Positions 63,633-64,000 of a stretch of DNA of 64,000 nucleotides are shown here, piece by piece. Under the pieces are notes generated by a model, which saw nothing but the letters and a program-made list of their open reading frames with translations, ran no database searches and was not told the DNA's origin. Origin of the DNA: Bacteroides pyogenes_A (GTDB lineage: Bacteria > Bacteroidota > Bacteroidia > Bacteroidales > Bacteroidaceae); assembly GCF_048595595.1 (NCBI RefSeq), contig NZ_CP184347.1; one strand, written 5' to 3'. A program made the translations under genes and the position numbers. Each line of letters begins with the position of its first letter. Within the stretch, counting starts at the first letter, position 1.

Positions 63633-63818
63633 TTATTTAACGCCTGATTTATCCAGAAAATATTCGAGCGGACAAAATCCGGTAAAAGAAGACTGCACGA
63701 GATTGACTCCTACGAACAAGGGCAAAAGCAACCATGCAGAGGATACGAAATAAGCGAGTGAGGTGCCGGCAAGTACCATGCTGCCGGCTACCAAACGGAT
63801 GATATATTCTTTTTTCAT
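63633..63818 (-). CDS. DUF2892 (YgaP-like) small membrane protein
   Basis: 61 residues with two hydrophobic segments (LVAGSMVLAGTSLAYFV and SAWLLLPLFVGVNLVQSSF) and the family's FCPLEYFLDKSGVK ending, whose cysteine is conserved. In other bacteria the domain is fused to rhodanese. It lies 4 bp after the stop of the next gene upstream, so the two are one transcription unit. Confidence 0.88.
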   Translation of the reverse strand: MKKEYIIRLVAGSMVLAGTSLAYFVSSAWLLLPLFVGVNLVQSSFTGFCPLEYFLDKSGVK

Positions 63819-63822
63819 TATA

Positions 63823-64000
63823 TTATATGAATTTTGAAAAGTTTTCTACTTCCAACACGAATCCATGAACGGGAAATAAATCTCCGCATTCCGCATTGCA
63901 ATGCTCGATGCGGCGGATCGCATCGTTGACAATCTCTTCGGGAGCGAAACTGAAGAGCATGAGCGAATTGGTCTTGGCTCCCGAGGCTTCTCTTCCGAAC
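63823..64000 (-). CDS. C-terminal part of an unidentified protein
   Basis: On the minus strand a frame open from the window edge ends with a TAA at 63825-63823. The 58 visible residues include KTNSLMLFSFAPEEIVNDAIRRIEHCNAECGDLFPVHGFVLEVENFSKFI. I do not recognise the family from this piece; the pattern could be a small ferredoxin-fold regulator. It is 4 bp from the DUF2892 gene. Confidence 0.6.
   Translation of the reverse strand, partial: FGREASGAKTNSLMLFSFAPEEIVNDAIRRIEHCNAECGDLFPVHGFVLEVENFSKFI

Overview
The window looks like a chromosome segment of a gut Bacteroides species. The signs are a SusC/SusD-type polysaccharide utilisation locus, several promoters of the Bacteroides type (TTTG, about 19-20 bp, TAnnTTTG), HU-like HIG-type DNA-binding protein, DUF3408/DUF1896 transfer-element genes, ermF with IS4351, and lipoproteins throughout. 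The species cannot be fixed from this sequence alone.

Layout. 1-3.9 kb: the end of a FISUMP-type surface protein, an HU-like protein, a thioredoxin-fold lipoprotein and a small helical protein. 4.1-8.8 kb: a TPP riboswitch and the thiamin operon thiS-thiE-thiG-thiC-thiH, without the thiF expected there. 9.4-39.9 kb: about 30 kb of genes all on the minus strand. The downstream part (9.4-17 kb, GC-rich) is a classic sialoglycan module: GH33 sialidase, GH20 hexosaminidase, SGNH esterase and a three-domain esterase/sialate-esterase/mutarotase fusion. The upstream part (17.2-39.9 kb, AT-rich) holds SusC/SusD, a DUF5018 lipoprotein, three GHL10-type proteins (one fused to a phosphoesterase), another sialate O-acetylesterase, a NagX/HGSNAT-like membrane acetyltransferase, a NAGPA-like phosphodiester glycosidase, an SGNH hydrolase, two Tat-exported DUF4434 proteins around a sugar porter, and an FAD oxidoreductase lipoprotein. 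40.7-45.7 kb: nanE-nanL-nanT on the minus strand and a divergent ROK regulator, giving uptake and catabolism of the sialic acid that the large locus releases. A palindromic candidate operator lies between them. 45.9-49 kb: tRNA-Thr(CGT), an OmpA-family protein with an unusually distant promoter, and mltG. 49.1-62.6 kb: iorA, then iorB split by a 10.35-kb integrative element, then a deletion relic of a phenylacetate-CoA ligase gene, then xpt. 62.7-64 kb: a transposase relic, a MarR regulator, a DUF2892 protein and an unidentified gene end.

The element in iorB is bounded by 13-bp direct repeats (51081-51093 and 61429-61441). Joining at that repeat restores a 193-residue IorB in frame. The element carries two tyrosine recombinases, two excisionase-like HTH proteins, DUF3408, DUF1896 and MobA-like genes, a truncated TonB-type receptor, and an ermF/IS4351 unit whose transposase has a one-base frameshift. 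No relaxase gene is present.

The most unusual non-coding feature is a set of four intergenic tandem arrays (1258-1494, 2404-2512, 8965-9337, 40341-40538). Their sequences are unrelated to each other but all have a period of about 22 bp. Two of them end in an inverted copy of their own unit, which makes a hairpin.
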